From the NCBI RefSeq assembly GCF_000723165.1, contig NZ_HG322949.1:3451101-3515100 (forward strand): 64,000 bases of DNA. Reading direction: 5' to 3'. The notes beneath the pieces were generated by a model. The model did not search any database, was not told the DNA's origin, and worked only from the letters and a program-made list of their open reading frames with translations. The translations under genes were made by a program, and so were the position numbers. Positions 1 to 9,466 of this stretch are shown in pieces; positions within the stretch are counted from its first letter, which is position 1; each line of letters starts with the position of its first letter. This DNA comes from Janthinobacterium agaricidamnosum NBRC 102515 = DSM 9628. Its GTDB lineage: Bacteria; Pseudomonadota; Gammaproteobacteria; Burkholderiales; Burkholderiaceae_D.

Positions 1-203
1 CGGGCGCGGTGAAGAGGCAGACAGAATCAAGCGGGAAGAATTCCGGGCGCGTCGCTGGGTGCTCGAACGTACCCACAGTTGGATCAACCGGTTCCGTGGG
101 CTGCTCGTTCGCTGGTCCAAGAAAGCGGAAAACTATCTTGGGCTCCTGCACTTTGCTTGTGGCCTCATTGCTTGGCGTGCAACGGGGCTACTGGGATAGG
201 CTC
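1..203 (+). mobile_element. Right end of an IS5-family insertion sequence (partial)
   Basis: The window opens inside an insertion sequence. The end of a transposase gene runs into a 16-bp terminal sequence, ctactgggataggctc, at 188-203. The reverse complement of this 16-mer is one end of the small element at 22516-22673 and the same 16-mer is its other end, which identifies 188-203 as a terminal inverted repeat. The left end of the IS lies outside the window, so completeness cannot be judged. Confidence 0.85.
2..199 (+). CDS. IS5-family transposase, C-terminal part
   Basis: The reading frame is open from base 2 to the TAG at 197-199 and encodes the C-terminal 65 residues of a DDE transposase. 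Recognisable IS5/IS427-group features are the ERTHSWINRFR block, followed by LLVRWSKKAENYLGLLH and a Cys-Gly-Leu-Ile-Ala-Trp-Arg tail. The ERTHSW glutamate would be the last acid of the DDE triad. The stop codon lies inside the terminal inverted repeat, a compact arrangement common in this family. The upstream part is outside the window. Group assignment within IS5 is by memory of the motif. Confidence 0.85.
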   Translation, partial: GRGEEADRIKREEFRARRWVLERTHSWINRFRGLLVRWSKKAENYLGLLHFACGLIAWRATGLLG

Positions 204-314
204 TAAGTGGCATGTAGCCGAAATAGAGTTCCCTCACCAAGGCACTGGCATCGTCAGCCGTCACAAGCAGTAAAAACTCCCCACGTACTATTACGCCGAC
301 GATACGGCGCGGTA

Positions 315-1463
315 TCAAAAGTGCCTGATCCTGCCTGGGCGGCTCCAGCGCCACAGGCCAAGTAACACGCTTACAAGCAATAAAATAATCAATCCGATCA
401 GCTCATGGCGGATTTCCTGCAAAGACGCGCCCAGTTGATTCAAGGCGATGAATCCCTGTATGCCGGCGGTCGATGGGATCAGCCAGCGCAGCCATGACAA
501 TACCGGCGCCAAGGCCGTGTCCGGCCAGGTCAACCCGGCCAGGAACATGACCGGCATCGAGGTGGCGATCAGCAATTGCATGCCGCGTTCTCGGGTGCGA
601 AATAACATGCCGAGCAGCATGCCAAAGGCCGCCAGCGTCAGGGAAAACAACACGATCAGCAAGGCCAGTCCGCCGGGATTGCCGCCGCGCGGATAGTCTT
701 GCCACCAAAAGACGAAGCCGAAAAAATAGGCGCAATTGATCGCGGCCACCGACGCATACGCCAGCAACATGCCGCAATAGGCCGCGCCGTCGCGCGCCAA
801 TGGAAAGGTTTGACGCTGGAACCAGGTGCCGAACATCATGGTGATCGCCATCAACAAGGTTTGCTGGATGATCAGCGTCGCCACGCCCGGCACCACATAC
901 GCGCCATAACCTTCGCGCACATTGAATAAGGGCACCGGATTGACGCCGATCGGCTGGCGCTGACCGGCCGCCTGCGCGACCGATGGCGTGGCGGCGCCCA
1001 GCCGCTTGATTTCAATGCCGGCCGATACCGTGCCGATCACTTCCGCCAAGCCGTTCAGCGCGGCTTTGTTGAGCATCAGATACAAACCGTTGCCAGCCAC
1101 TTCCACGTCGGCGCTGCGTCCGGACAGCACCTTGCTTTGCAAACCGGATGGGATGAACAAGATACCGGCGATATCGTTACGCCAGATTAAATCTTGCGCG
1201 ACATTCAAATCCGGCGTCACGGCCACCACCTTGACCGACGGATGCGCCATCGCGTAGCGCGTGATCTGGCGCGACATGGCGCTGCGGTCCTGGTCGACCA
1301 CCGCTACCGGCACTTGCTGCACGCTTTCGCGGGTATAAGGCAGCGGATAAAAAAAGGAATAGATGATGCCGCCGGCAAACAGCAAGGTCAGCGCACCCTT
1401 ATCGGACAGCATCGCGCGCCAGGTCAGCAAGAATGCCTGGGACAAACGTGTGAGCCAGTTCAT
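315..1463 (-). CDS. ABC-2 type transporter permease (YhhJ-like), second of pair
   Basis: A 382-aa inner-membrane protein of the ABC2_membrane_3 type. One membrane segment lies near residues 20-40, then a large periplasmic region (about 45-190) containing the PVAVVDQDRSAMSRQI motif typical of this family, then a cluster of five hydrophobic segments in the C-terminal half. The ATG at 1463 is chosen because its ATGA overlaps the stop of the upstream permease by 4 bp, indicating translational coupling. It is the last gene of a TolC-HlyD-permease-permease operon, about 110 bp from the IS end. The substrate is unknown and no ATPase gene is seen in the operon. Confidence 0.85.
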   Translation of the reverse strand: MNWLTRLSQAFLLTWRAMLSDKGALTLLFAGGIIYSFFYPLPYTRESVQQVPVAVVDQDRSAMSRQITRYAMAHPSVKVVAVTPDLNVAQDLIWRNDIAGILFIPSGLQSKVLSGRSADVEVAGNGLYLMLNKAALNGLAEVIGTVSAGIEIKRLGAATPSVAQAAGQRQPIGVNPVPLFNVREGYGAYVVPGVATLIIQQTLLMAITMMFGTWFQRQTFPLARDGAAYCGMLLAYASVAAINCAYFFGFVFWWQDYPRGGNPGGLALLIVLFSLTLAAFGMLLGMLFRTRERGMQLLIATSMPVMFLAGLTWPDTALAPVLSWLRWLIPSTAGIQGFIALNQLGASLQEIRHELIGLIILLLVSVLLGLWRWSRPGRIRHF

Positions 1464-2632
1464 GTCTTGCCCCACGCAGTTGCAACACCGCCGCGCTTGC
1501 TCAACAACAGCAGGCCGATAGCCCCGCAGCCGAGCGCAAAACCTGCCAGCGCCAGCAAATCGGGCACGCCGTAGGTCCATGGTGCGCCGGCCAGCCAATG
1601 GCGGCTTTGCAATTGTAAATAATGGGTCAGCGGCAAGGCTTCAGCCCAGGTCCGCGCCAGCGGCGGCATCGCCAGCAATGGAAAACCTTGGCCGGCGTAG
1701 GCAAATGCCGGCGCGGTAATAAACGCCGCCGCCGACAAGGCGTTCCTCAGCGATAAGGTAATGCCGATCAACAACAAGCCGACGCCCAGATAAGCGAGCA
1801 CCAGCAGCAACAGGCCGGCGCTCAGCGCGGCGATACTACCGGCCACCGCCCAGCCGCGCAACACGCTGAAGAACAACAGGAACAACAGCGCTTGCAAGCA
1901 AAAAGCGGCCAGTGGAAAAACCAGCTTGGCCGCCACCGCGGCCGGCCAGCTGCCTTGCGCGGCGGCCAGCCATTGCGGCACCGTGCCGTCACGCAACTCG
2001 CGGCCGATGGTGGTGACCACCGCCACCACGACGAAGATTTGCAGCATCGATGGAATCAGGGCCAGCGTCAAAAAGGATTCATAGCTGGTATGTTCATTGA
2101 ACAAGGTGACCAGTTTGCTGCGCAGCGGCTCGAATTGCTGTGCCGCTTGCACTGGCGCCGCGCCGCGTTTGCCGCGCGCCGTTATTTCGATGCCAGCCGA
2201 CAAGGTCGTGGTCACGCTGCGCACGTCGCGCAGCAAGCCGCCGGCATGGGATGAAAACTGGGCGTTGTAAAACCATTGCGCGCTGGCGGAGCGGCCACCC
2301 AGCAAGTCGGCCTGGAAACCGCGCGGTATCAGCAGGAAACCGTAGGCGGACCGTTCGCGCAGCAAGTGCAGCGCTTGCGGGCCGCTATCGACTTTCTCCG
2401 CCACGGCAATCCCGGGGGATGCGTCCAGCCAGCGTATCAATTGACGCGACATCGACGATTGATCTTGATCGATGATGGCGATTGGAATGTCACGCGCGAT
2501 GCCGCTGGAAAAGGTCAGCCAGATCAAGCCGTATAGCAACAGCGGAATCCAGCTCAGCATGCCCATGTCCCAGCAATCGGCGCGCAAGCGCGACCATTCC
2601 CGGGACAGTCCGGTCGACAAGCGATGGCGCAT
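1460..2632 (-). CDS. ABC-2 type transporter permease, first of pair
   Basis: A 390-aa paralogue of the following permease with the same architecture: an N-terminal membrane segment (about residues 25-45), a periplasmic domain with the PIAIIDQDQSSMSRQL motif, then five or six hydrophobic segments from about residue 185 on. It starts at an ATG 5 bp after the HlyD stop and overlaps the next permease by 4 bp, so all three are probably co-translated. Such pairs work with an HlyD-type adaptor to export drugs, lipids or secondary metabolites. Partner specificity here is inference. Confidence 0.87.
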   Translation of the reverse strand: MRHRLSTGLSREWSRLRADCWDMGMLSWIPLLLYGLIWLTFSSGIARDIPIAIIDQDQSSMSRQLIRWLDASPGIAVAEKVDSGPQALHLLRERSAYGFLLIPRGFQADLLGGRSASAQWFYNAQFSSHAGGLLRDVRSVTTTLSAGIEITARGKRGAAPVQAAQQFEPLRSKLVTLFNEHTSYESFLTLALIPSMLQIFVVVAVVTTIGRELRDGTVPQWLAAAQGSWPAAVAAKLVFPLAAFCLQALLFLLFFSVLRGWAVAGSIAALSAGLLLLVLAYLGVGLLLIGITLSLRNALSAAAFITAPAFAYAGQGFPLLAMPPLARTWAEALPLTHYLQLQSRHWLAGAPWTYGVPDLLALAGFALGCGAIGLLLLSKRGGVATAWGKT

Positions 2633-2637
2633 GACGA

Positions 2638-3621
2638 TCAGAACGCCGCAAACACGACCGACATGCCAGGACGCAATCCATCGACCTTGGTTGTCGGACG
2701 CAAGCGGATTTCGAAGGTCCGCAAATCGGTACCGCCCGGCCGCGCCGCGCGCCAGGTGGCGAAGTCCGGCATCAGCGCGACCGAACTGACCTTGAACGTT
2801 ACTTGCCGCTTTAATGCCGGCACCTCGGCGCCATGTGTGGTGCCCATTGTAAACGCGGCCATCTCATCTTCGCGCACTTGCAGCACGGCCCATGCATCGT
2901 CCAGGTTCACCAGGGTGATGACGGGGAAACCTTGCGGCGCCAATTCGCCGGGCTGTATCTGGATCTTGCTGACTTGCCCGGCAGCGGGCGCCACGATACG
3001 GGTTTCGCTCAAGGCGATTTCCGCCTCGCTCAACACGCCGGCCACTTGCCGTACCTGCGCCTGGGCCGCCTGTTTGTCTTCGCTGCGGGCGCCCTTGCGC
3101 GCCATGTCGTATTGCGCTTTTGCGGCGGCCGCCAATTGATCTGCGGCACGCCATTGCGCCTCGGCCTCATCGCGTTTCTGGCGCGCCAGCACGCCTTGCT
3201 CGAACATTGCATCGACCCGGCCAAAGGTAGTCCTGGCCATCGTCGCGCCAGTGACGGCGCGCTGCCAGTTCAGCCGTGCCGCTTCGATTTCTTCCGGACG
3301 CGCGCCGGCCTCGGCCTTCGATGCGACCGCCTGCGCCGCCTGTTCGGCCGCCGTCGCCTGGACGATCCTGGCGTGCACTTCGGGGCTGCTCAATTCAAAC
3401 AGCAGATCGCCCTGCCGCACCGCTTGTCCCAGCCGCACGTGCAGCGCGCCGACCCGGCCCGGCACCTTGGACGACACATTGACCTCCTGTGCATCCATTT
3501 GTCCTTGCAACGGCAAACGCTGCGGCTGGAACGCTTGATACAATCCCCAGCCGAGGAAAGCGGCAACGATCACCATCGCCAGTCCGGCCAGCAACGGTTT
3601 TTTCTTGGCAGTCGTACTCAT
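2638..3621 (-). CDS. HlyD / membrane-fusion family efflux adaptor
   Basis: A 327-aa periplasmic adaptor anchored by one N-terminal membrane segment (about residues 10-30). It has a split lipoyl domain (NVSSKVPGRVGALHVRLGQ near residue 50 and its partner after the hairpin), a long alpha-helical coiled coil rich in Ala/Glu/Arg/Gln (about 80-190), and a C-terminal beta-barrel ending with LRPGMSVVFA. The ATG at 3621 is preferred over one 12 bp upstream because it directly follows the TolC stop and has a GGATGG-like ribosome site. It should bridge the inner-membrane permeases to the TolC channel. Confidence 0.9.
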   Translation of the reverse strand: MSTTAKKKPLLAGLAMVIVAAFLGWGLYQAFQPQRLPLQGQMDAQEVNVSSKVPGRVGALHVRLGQAVRQGDLLFELSSPEVHARIVQATAAEQAAQAVASKAEAGARPEEIEAARLNWQRAVTGATMARTTFGRVDAMFEQGVLARQKRDEAEAQWRAADQLAAAAKAQYDMARKGARSEDKQAAQAQVRQVAGVLSEAEIALSETRIVAPAAGQVSKIQIQPGELAPQGFPVITLVNLDDAWAVLQVREDEMAAFTMGTTHGAEVPALKRQVTFKVSSVALMPDFATWRAARPGGTDLRTFEIRLRPTTKVDGLRPGMSVVFAAF

Positions 3622-3622
3622 A

Positions 3623-5035
3623 TCAATGTCCATCCACGGGGAAGAGAATGTCGGCGGAGTTCGCCAGCCCGGATAATTGCCGCGGCTGGCCGCTCGCTTC
3701 CAGCAATTGGGCCAGCGCCATCACATAGTGGTAGGCGGTTTGCGCGCGCTGGGTTTCGATCCTGGCCAGGTTCAGGCGGGCGTCGATTTCATCGAGCGAC
3801 GTCGCCTGCCCTTGCTTGAAAGCCGCCGCTTGCAGTTTGATGTTTTCACGCGCCAACTCCACCGACGAAGCACTGGACATGAACTGGATGCGGGCGTTTT
3901 CCAGCGCGCGCCACTGTTTTTCGATCAGCGTCGGAATATCGCGCCCGGCTTGCTGCGCCGTCACTTCCACCCTCTCCTGGTCCAGTTTGGCGGCTTGTAT
4001 CATTTTTCCGGTATCGATGCGCCCCACCAGCGGCACGCTGACGGCGACCCCGACCATCCAGTTCGATTGCACCAGTTTTTCACTGCCGCGATTCAAGTTG
4101 TAATTCCCGACCGCGAACACGGTCGGGCTGTATTCCTTGCCTTGCAGCTTCAGCGATTCTTGCGCCTGATGACGCTTGCTATCGATCTTCTTCCAGGCCG
4201 CATTCTGGCGCATGCCGGTATCGATGAACGATTGCAGCGAACCGACCGGCAAGCTATGCACGAACAAGGGTGTACCCGGCTGCACGGTGGCAGTCACATT
4301 CAACAAGCGGTTCAGTGCGACCTGGGCGATTTCAAGGTCGCTGCGCGCCTGCGCCTCGTCACTGCGGGCGCCAGCCAGCGCCACATCGGCACGCAATCGT
4401 TCGGCCCGTGAAATCAAGCCGCCCAGCTCCAGCTTGCGGGCATTGCCTTGATGTTCGGCAATGCCGGCCGTCGCCTCGGCCCGTACGGCGACGACGCGCT
4501 GGGCCAGCAATAGTTGGAAATAGCGTTGCGCCACCGAGGTCGCCAATTTCTCTTCGGCATCGATCTGTTCGGCCTCGGCTTCCTGGCCCAAGCCGGCCGC
4601 CAAGCCCTTGATCGCGTCGAGCCTGCCGCCGGTGTAGAGCGGCCAGATGCTGCGCAAGCCGAACGATGACAAATTCACGGCGACATTGCGGTCGATGGCA
4701 TTGGGAATGTCCGGCACCGGCAAGCCGGGCAGCGCCGCCTCGACGCCGCCCGCAATGCCGGACAAGCGGCTGGTATCGAGATTGACGTCGGTCGACAGAC
4801 GGCCGCGAAAACCGGTCAAGTCCAGCGACGGACCATCGATGCGCGACAACGCTTGCGCTTTCAAGGTCTTGGCGCGGGCATCCAGCGCCGCGCCCTGCAC
4901 CGCGCCGGAAGCGGCGCTGGCTTGCTCCAGCGCATCGGCAAAGCTGAGTCGTACTGTTGGTGCGCCCGCCATCGCCGGCGCCGGCATGATGGCGATGGCG
5001 CCCAAGAACGCGATTTTTCCGTACCGTGCAAGCAT
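3623..5035 (-). CDS. TolC family outer membrane efflux channel
   Basis: A 470-aa outer-membrane efflux protein, first gene of the export operon. The start at 5035 gives a clean signal peptide (MLARYGKIAFLGAIAIMPAP, cleavage after AMA) and an AGGGATG-like ribosome site; a longer reading frame upstream lacks these. The body shows the two repeated helical OEP halves, with RLDAIKGLAAGLGQEAEA before the first long helix and an SLDEIDARLNLARIETQRAQ segment before the last. It would form the trimeric channel completing the HlyD/ABC-2 complex. It is divergent from the large NRPS-like gene, hinting that the product of that enzyme may be exported or that both are co-regulated (inference). Confidence 0.88.
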   Translation of the reverse strand: MLARYGKIAFLGAIAIMPAPAMAGAPTVRLSFADALEQASAASGAVQGAALDARAKTLKAQALSRIDGPSLDLTGFRGRLSTDVNLDTSRLSGIAGGVEAALPGLPVPDIPNAIDRNVAVNLSSFGLRSIWPLYTGGRLDAIKGLAAGLGQEAEAEQIDAEEKLATSVAQRYFQLLLAQRVVAVRAEATAGIAEHQGNARKLELGGLISRAERLRADVALAGARSDEAQARSDLEIAQVALNRLLNVTATVQPGTPLFVHSLPVGSLQSFIDTGMRQNAAWKKIDSKRHQAQESLKLQGKEYSPTVFAVGNYNLNRGSEKLVQSNWMVGVAVSVPLVGRIDTGKMIQAAKLDQERVEVTAQQAGRDIPTLIEKQWRALENARIQFMSSASSVELARENIKLQAAAFKQGQATSLDEIDARLNLARIETQRAQTAYHYVMALAQLLEASGQPRQLSGLANSADILFPVDGH

Positions 5036-5401
5036 CCAGGCATCCCTGTTCAACGAACGTTTATTATTTCGCAATAGTAATATAAAGCAGGCGGACACTC
5101 CCGTTCGATAGCGTCGGGCCAATGTTGCAGCTGGCAATAGTTGGTGAGATTTGGCAAAGGTAAATGTGAGTAAGATGCAACGGCCGAGGCCGTCGTGATG
5201 ACAACGCTAGCGGCGCACATTCCGCGAGGTCATGCAATGCGCAGCAATAAAAATTTCCCGCATTCGGTACATTTCCTCACTCGTAATAAGGTGCAAAACA
5301 GGGCTTGCTTGCTGTAAGGTGTAGGCTGTGCGCGTTGTGTCGAATTTCTTCATGACAAAGACGCGTGCAGGCAGTCCGATTCAACCGATAAAGCGTCACA
5401 C
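5036..5401. promoter_or_regulatory. Divergent intergenic region between export operon and NRPS-like gene
   Basis: This 366-bp gap separates two divergently transcribed units and must carry both promoters. For the export operon a TATATT hexamer on the minus strand (5079-5084) is a candidate -10, but no good -35 is seen at the right distance. No convincing sigma70 pair or clear Shine-Dalgarno is seen ahead of the NRPS-like start at 5402. No small gene was recognised. Confidence 0.45.
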
Positions 5402-8400
5402 ATGAATGATTTCACCCCGCAACAACCAGTACCACAAGCACTACACTCCGACATCTTGTACGGGCCGGCCCAGCCGGAATTGCTGCGTGAAGAAGTACTG
5501 GCCGATTTGCTGGAAAACACGGCAAGACTCACCCCGGACCACCTTGCGCTGATCGATGGCGCACAACGTCTCAGTTACCGCGAACTCGATCAGCAAGCCA
5601 GCCTGGCCGCCGGCCGCCTGATCGATGCCGGCGTAAAACCCGGCGACATCGTCGGTTTATGGTTGCCGCGCGGCATTACCTTACTGGTGATGCAGGCCGC
5701 CATCGCCAAGGCCGGCGCGGCCTGGCTGCCAGTCGATGAAGATACTCCTGTCGAACGCCTGCAAGTCTGCCTGGACGACGCCAGTGGCGCCGGCCTGGTC
5801 AGTTGCGAACAATTTTTGCCGCGCCTGAACGCATTGGCCGTCCCGCTGGCACGCCCGGTATGGACCGCAGAAAGCTTGCTGGCGACGCCTTGCGCAAACC
5901 ACCAGGTGACGCGGCGCGGTCTCGTCTCGCCCGATCAGCCTGCCTATGTGATTTACACATCCGGTTCGACCGGCAAGCCGAAAGGCATCTTGATTTCGCA
6001 GCGCAGCATTTGCCATTTCTTGCGCAGCGAAAACGCGGTGCTCGGCATCCGCAGCGACGACCGCGTGTATCAAGGGTTCTCGGTCGCGTTCGACATGTCG
6101 TTCGAGGAAATCTGGATCGCCTACCTGGTCGGCGCCACCTTGTGGATAGGCGCCAAGGAAATCAGTGGCGATCCGGAAACACTGCCGCGCATGCTGCAAG
6201 CCAACAATGTGACGGTGATCCACGCGGTGCCAACCTTGCTGGCCCTGTTCAGCAGCGACGTGCCGAGCTTGCGCCTGATTAACCTGGGGGGCGAAATGTG
6301 CCCGGAATCGCTGGTCGAGCGCTGGGCCAGCCCGGGTCGCTTGATGTTCAACACTTATGGCCCGACCGAAGCAACGGTGTCGTGCAGCCTGGCGCAACTG
6401 GTGCCGGGCCAGCCGGTGACGATCGGCACGCCGTTGCCGAATTACGGTTTATTGGTGATCGCCACGCCGGACGACAGCCACCCCGGACAAGCATTGAGAC
6501 TGCTGCCGCGCGGCGACACGGGAGAGCTGTGCATCACCGGGCCGGGCCTTGCAGCAGGCTACCTCGGGCGGCCGGATCTGACGGTGGAAAAATTCCTGCC
6601 CAATCCATGGCGCAGCGGCGCCCACGACGCGCGCCTGTACCGCACCGGCGACCTGGCGCGCATCGATGCCGACGGACAAGTCTTGTGCCTGGGCCGCGCC
6701 GACGACCAGGTCAAGATCCGCGGTTTCCGCGTCGAGCTGGGAGAGATCGAAGCCTTGCTGGCGCAACAAGCCGGCATCGGCACCGTCGCGGTGTTGCTGC
6801 GTAAGGATGACGGCATCGACCAGTTGGTCGCCTACCTGGTGCCGGAAGCGGCAGCGGCCGACGATGCCGTTTCCGCCAAGACCTTGCGCCATGCGCTGAA
6901 CCAGCACTTGCCGCCGTATATGGTGCCGGGCCGCTTCGAAGTGCTCGACAGCATGCCGCGCTTAACCTCCGGCAAGATCGACCGCAAGGCATTAAAGGCG
7001 ATGCCGCTCAGCGCGCCGCCGGCCGGCAGCGCGGGCGATTCCGATATGGCCGAAACGCCTGCCGAAGCGGCGCTGTTCGCGGCACTGGCGACGCTGTTTC
7101 CCGGCCAGCCTATCGTGCGCAACGCCGATTTTTTCAGCGACCTGGGCGGCCACTCGTTCTTTGCCGCCCGGCTCGCCTCGACGCTACGCGCCGACCCGCG
7201 TTTTGCCCACATCACCGTGCGCGACATTTATCATAACCGGCAAATCGGCCGCATCGCCGCCGCGCTGGCCGATGCGCCCGAAACCCAAACCGCGCAAGCC
7301 GACTGGACGCCGCCGTCAAGCGTCAAACGGTGGCTGTGCGGCCTGGCGCAGGCAGTGGCCGTGCCGGGCCTGGTCACCTTGCGCATGGCGCAATGGATGG
7401 CGCCGTTTTTCACGTACCACTTCTTTACCGGCGATCCCGGCGACTCGGTGCCGCGCGCAATCGCCGCCTCGCTCCTGATCTTCATGCTGGCCACGGTGAT
7501 GGAATTTGTAATTGCCATCGCCGGCAAATGGCTGATCGCCGGGCGCCTCAAGGCTGGCAATTACCCGCTGTGGGGCTGGACTTATTTCCGCTGGTGGCTG
7601 GCCGACCGCCTGGTCGAAACGGCGCCGATCTACCTGCTCAGCGGCTCGTCGCTGTATAGCTGGTGGCTGCGCGCCTTGGGCGCCAGGATAGGCAGCGAAG
7701 TCATCATCGGTTCGGTCACGCTGCGCTCGCCGGATCTGCTAACCATCGGCAACAACGTCAGCATCGGCAACGCCGTCAATTTTGAAAACGCGCGAGTTGA
7801 ACGGGGCCGCTTGCTGCTGGGCCAGATCACGCTGGGCGACGATAGCTGCATCAGCTCTTTTGCAGTGCTTGAAGGCAATACCACGATCGGCCAGGCCGGC
7901 CATCTGGAAGGCCAGTCGGCGTTGGCCGATGGCGCCAGCGTGCCGGCCGGACGCCTATGGGGCGGTTCGCCGGCGCGCGACAACGGCGCTTTCGATGCAA
8001 GTGTGCAAGCGCCACGGCCACCGGTGACGCGCTTGCGGCTGGCGGGCGAAGCGTTGTTCTTCCTGTTCGGCATCGTGCTGATCAATGTGCTGTTCTTCAT
8101 GCCGGTATTCCCGAGTTTTGTGCTGATCGACTGGTTCGACGAACACGACTACATGCCCTGGCTGCAAGGCAATGACATCAGCGTGCAACTGACGCGTTAT
8201 TTTATCCTGGCCTTCCCTGCCAGCGCGGTGCTGATCGTCTTGACGGCGCTGGTGTCGGCCGGCATCCGCTGGAGCGCCTTGCCGCGGCTAAAACCGGGCC
8301 GCTCACCAGTACACAGCAATCTGTATTGCGCCAAATGGCTGGTCAGCCACATCCAGGAAGCCAGCTTGAACGTGCTGCACGGTATCTATGCAACCGTTTT

Positions 8401-9463
8401 CGCGCCCTACTGGTATCGCTTGCTGGGCGCCAAGGTCGGTCGCGGCGCCGAAATTTCGACCGCGCTCGGCGTGGTGCCGGACATGCTGACGCTGGGCGAT
8501 GAAACCTTCATCGCCGACGCCGTCATGCTGGGCGACGAACACATCGACGGCGGCTGGATGACGATGCGTCCAACCGTGATTTCGCACCGCAGCTTTGTCG
8601 GCAACGGCAGTTATATTCCAGACGGCACCACCCTGCCGGAACATGTGCTGATCGGCGTGCACTCGTACGCGCCGACCAATACCCAGATGCAGAGCGGCGA
8701 CACCTGGCTCGGTTCGCCGCCTATCCATTTGCCGGCGCGCGAGCAAGTCAGCGGTTATCCGGAAAAACTGACGTTCCGGCCGTCGCTGATGCGCCGTATC
8801 GGACGCAGCCTGATCGAAGCGTTCCGCATCGTCGCGCCGCACGCGGTGGTGATCGCGGTCGGCTACACGCTGGTGCTGGACGTAATGCCGCTGGCCGGCG
8901 CCGGACGCTGGGGCGAAGTGGTGGCCGACCTGGCGATTGCCGGCCTGGCCTACGGCATCGGTAATTACATCGTCGTGTTGCTGCTCAAATGGCTGCTGCT
9001 GGGACGCTACAAAAAACACGCGGCGCCGATGTGGACGCCGTTTGTCTGGTTGTCCGAAGGCGTGACCAATTTGTACGAAGGGATCGCGATACCGAACTTC
9101 ATGCGCTACCTGCGCGGCACGCCGATGTTGCCGGTAGCGTTCAACTTAATGGGTTGCAAGATCGGCCGCGGCGTTTACCTGGACACCACCGACATCACCG
9201 AATTCGATTGCGTGACCATCGGCGACTACAGCGAATTGAATGCGCTGTGCTGCCCGCAAACCCATTTATTCGAAGACCGCGTCATGAAGATCGACCATGT
9301 CGACATCGGCAGCAAGGTGTATATGGGACCGCGCAGTGCGGTGTTGTACAGCGCCAAGGTCGGCGATAACGCCAGGCTGGGGCCATTGACGCTGGTGATG
9401 AAGGGCGAACACATTCCAGCCTCCGGCAACTGGGCCGGCTGCCCGGCGGCGCCGGTGCGTTAA
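5402..9463 (+). CDS. Pls/PosA-family NRPS-like synthetase (A-PCP plus membrane/left-handed beta-helix modules)
   Basis: A 1353-aa single-module enzyme without a condensation or thioesterase domain. The adenylation domain (about 30-520) has core motifs YTSGSTGKPKG near 183, TYGPTEATV, YRTGDLARIDADG and SGKIDRKAL. The carrier domain follows, with Ser585 in DLGGHSFFA as the phosphopantetheine site. The remainder consists of three similar units (about 640-870, 873-1125, 1130-1353), each pairing membrane helices with hexapeptide repeats of the acyltransferase-like left-handed beta-helix. This is the layout of poly(epsilon-lysine) synthetase Pls and related PosA proteins, in which the C-terminal membrane modules catalyse iterative peptide bonds. 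The monomer cannot be read reliably by eye. It ends 3 bp from a convergent gene. Confidence 0.9.
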   Translation: MNDFTPQQPVPQALHSDILYGPAQPELLREEVLADLLENTARLTPDHLALIDGAQRLSYRELDQQASLAAGRLIDAGVKPGDIVGLWLPRGITLLVMQAAIAKAGAAWLPVDEDTPVERLQVCLDDASGAGLVSCEQFLPRLNALAVPLARPVWTAESLLATPCANHQVTRRGLVSPDQPAYVIYTSGSTGKPKGILISQRSICHFLRSENAVLGIRSDDRVYQGFSVAFDMSFEEIWIAYLVGATLWIGAKEISGDPETLPRMLQANNVTVIHAVPTLLALFSSDVPSLRLINLGGEMCPESLVERWASPGRLMFNTYGPTEATVSCSLAQLVPGQPVTIGTPLPNYGLLVIATPDDSHPGQALRLLPRGDTGELCITGPGLAAGYLGRPDLTVEKFLPNPWRSGAHDARLYRTGDLARIDADGQVLCLGRADDQVKIRGFRVELGEIEALLAQQAGIGTVAVLLRKDDGIDQLVAYLVPEAAAADDAVSAKTLRHALNQHLPPYMVPGRFEVLDSMPRLTSGKIDRKALKAMPLSAPPAGSAGDSDMAETPAEAALFAALATLFPGQPIVRNADFFSDLGGHSFFAARLASTLRADPRFAHITVRDIYHNRQIGRIAAALADAPETQTAQADWTPPSSVKRWLCGLAQAVAVPGLVTLRMAQWMAPFFTYHFFTGDPGDSVPRAIAASLLIFMLATVMEFVIAIAGKWLIAGRLKAGNYPLWGWTYFRWWLADRLVETAPIYLLSGSSLYSWWLRALGARIGSEVIIGSVTLRSPDLLTIGNNVSIGNAVNFENARVERGRLLLGQITLGDDSCISSFAVLEGNTTIGQAGHLEGQSALADGASVPAGRLWGGSPARDNGAFDASVQAPRPPVTRLRLAGEALFFLFGIVLINVLFFMPVFPSFVLIDWFDEHDYMPWLQGNDISVQLTRYFILAFPASAVLIVLTALVSAGIRWSALPRLKPGRSPVHSNLYCAKWLVSHIQEASLNVLHGIYATVFAPYWYRLLGAKVGRGAEISTALGVVPDMLTLGDETFIADAVMLGDEHIDGGWMTMRPTVISHRSFVGNGSYIPDGTTLPEHVLIGVHSYAPTNTQMQSGDTWLGSPPIHLPAREQVSGYPEKLTFRPSLMRRIGRSLIEAFRIVAPHAVVIAVGYTLVLDVMPLAGAGRWGEVVADLAIAGLAYGIGNYIVVLLLKWLLLGRYKKHAAPMWTPFVWLSEGVTNLYEGIAIPNFMRYLRGTPMLPVAFNLMGCKIGRGVYLDTTDITEFDCVTIGDYSELNALCCPQTHLFEDRVMKIDHVDIGSKVYMGPRSAVLYSAKVGDNARLGPLTLVMKGEHIPASGNWAGCPAAPVR

Positions 9464-9466
9464 AAG

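Noticed and set aside
9..206. ATG-initiated frame at the window start overlapping the transposase
   Set aside because: The frame starting at base 2 gives a clear IS5-type transposase C-terminus; the other frame does not.
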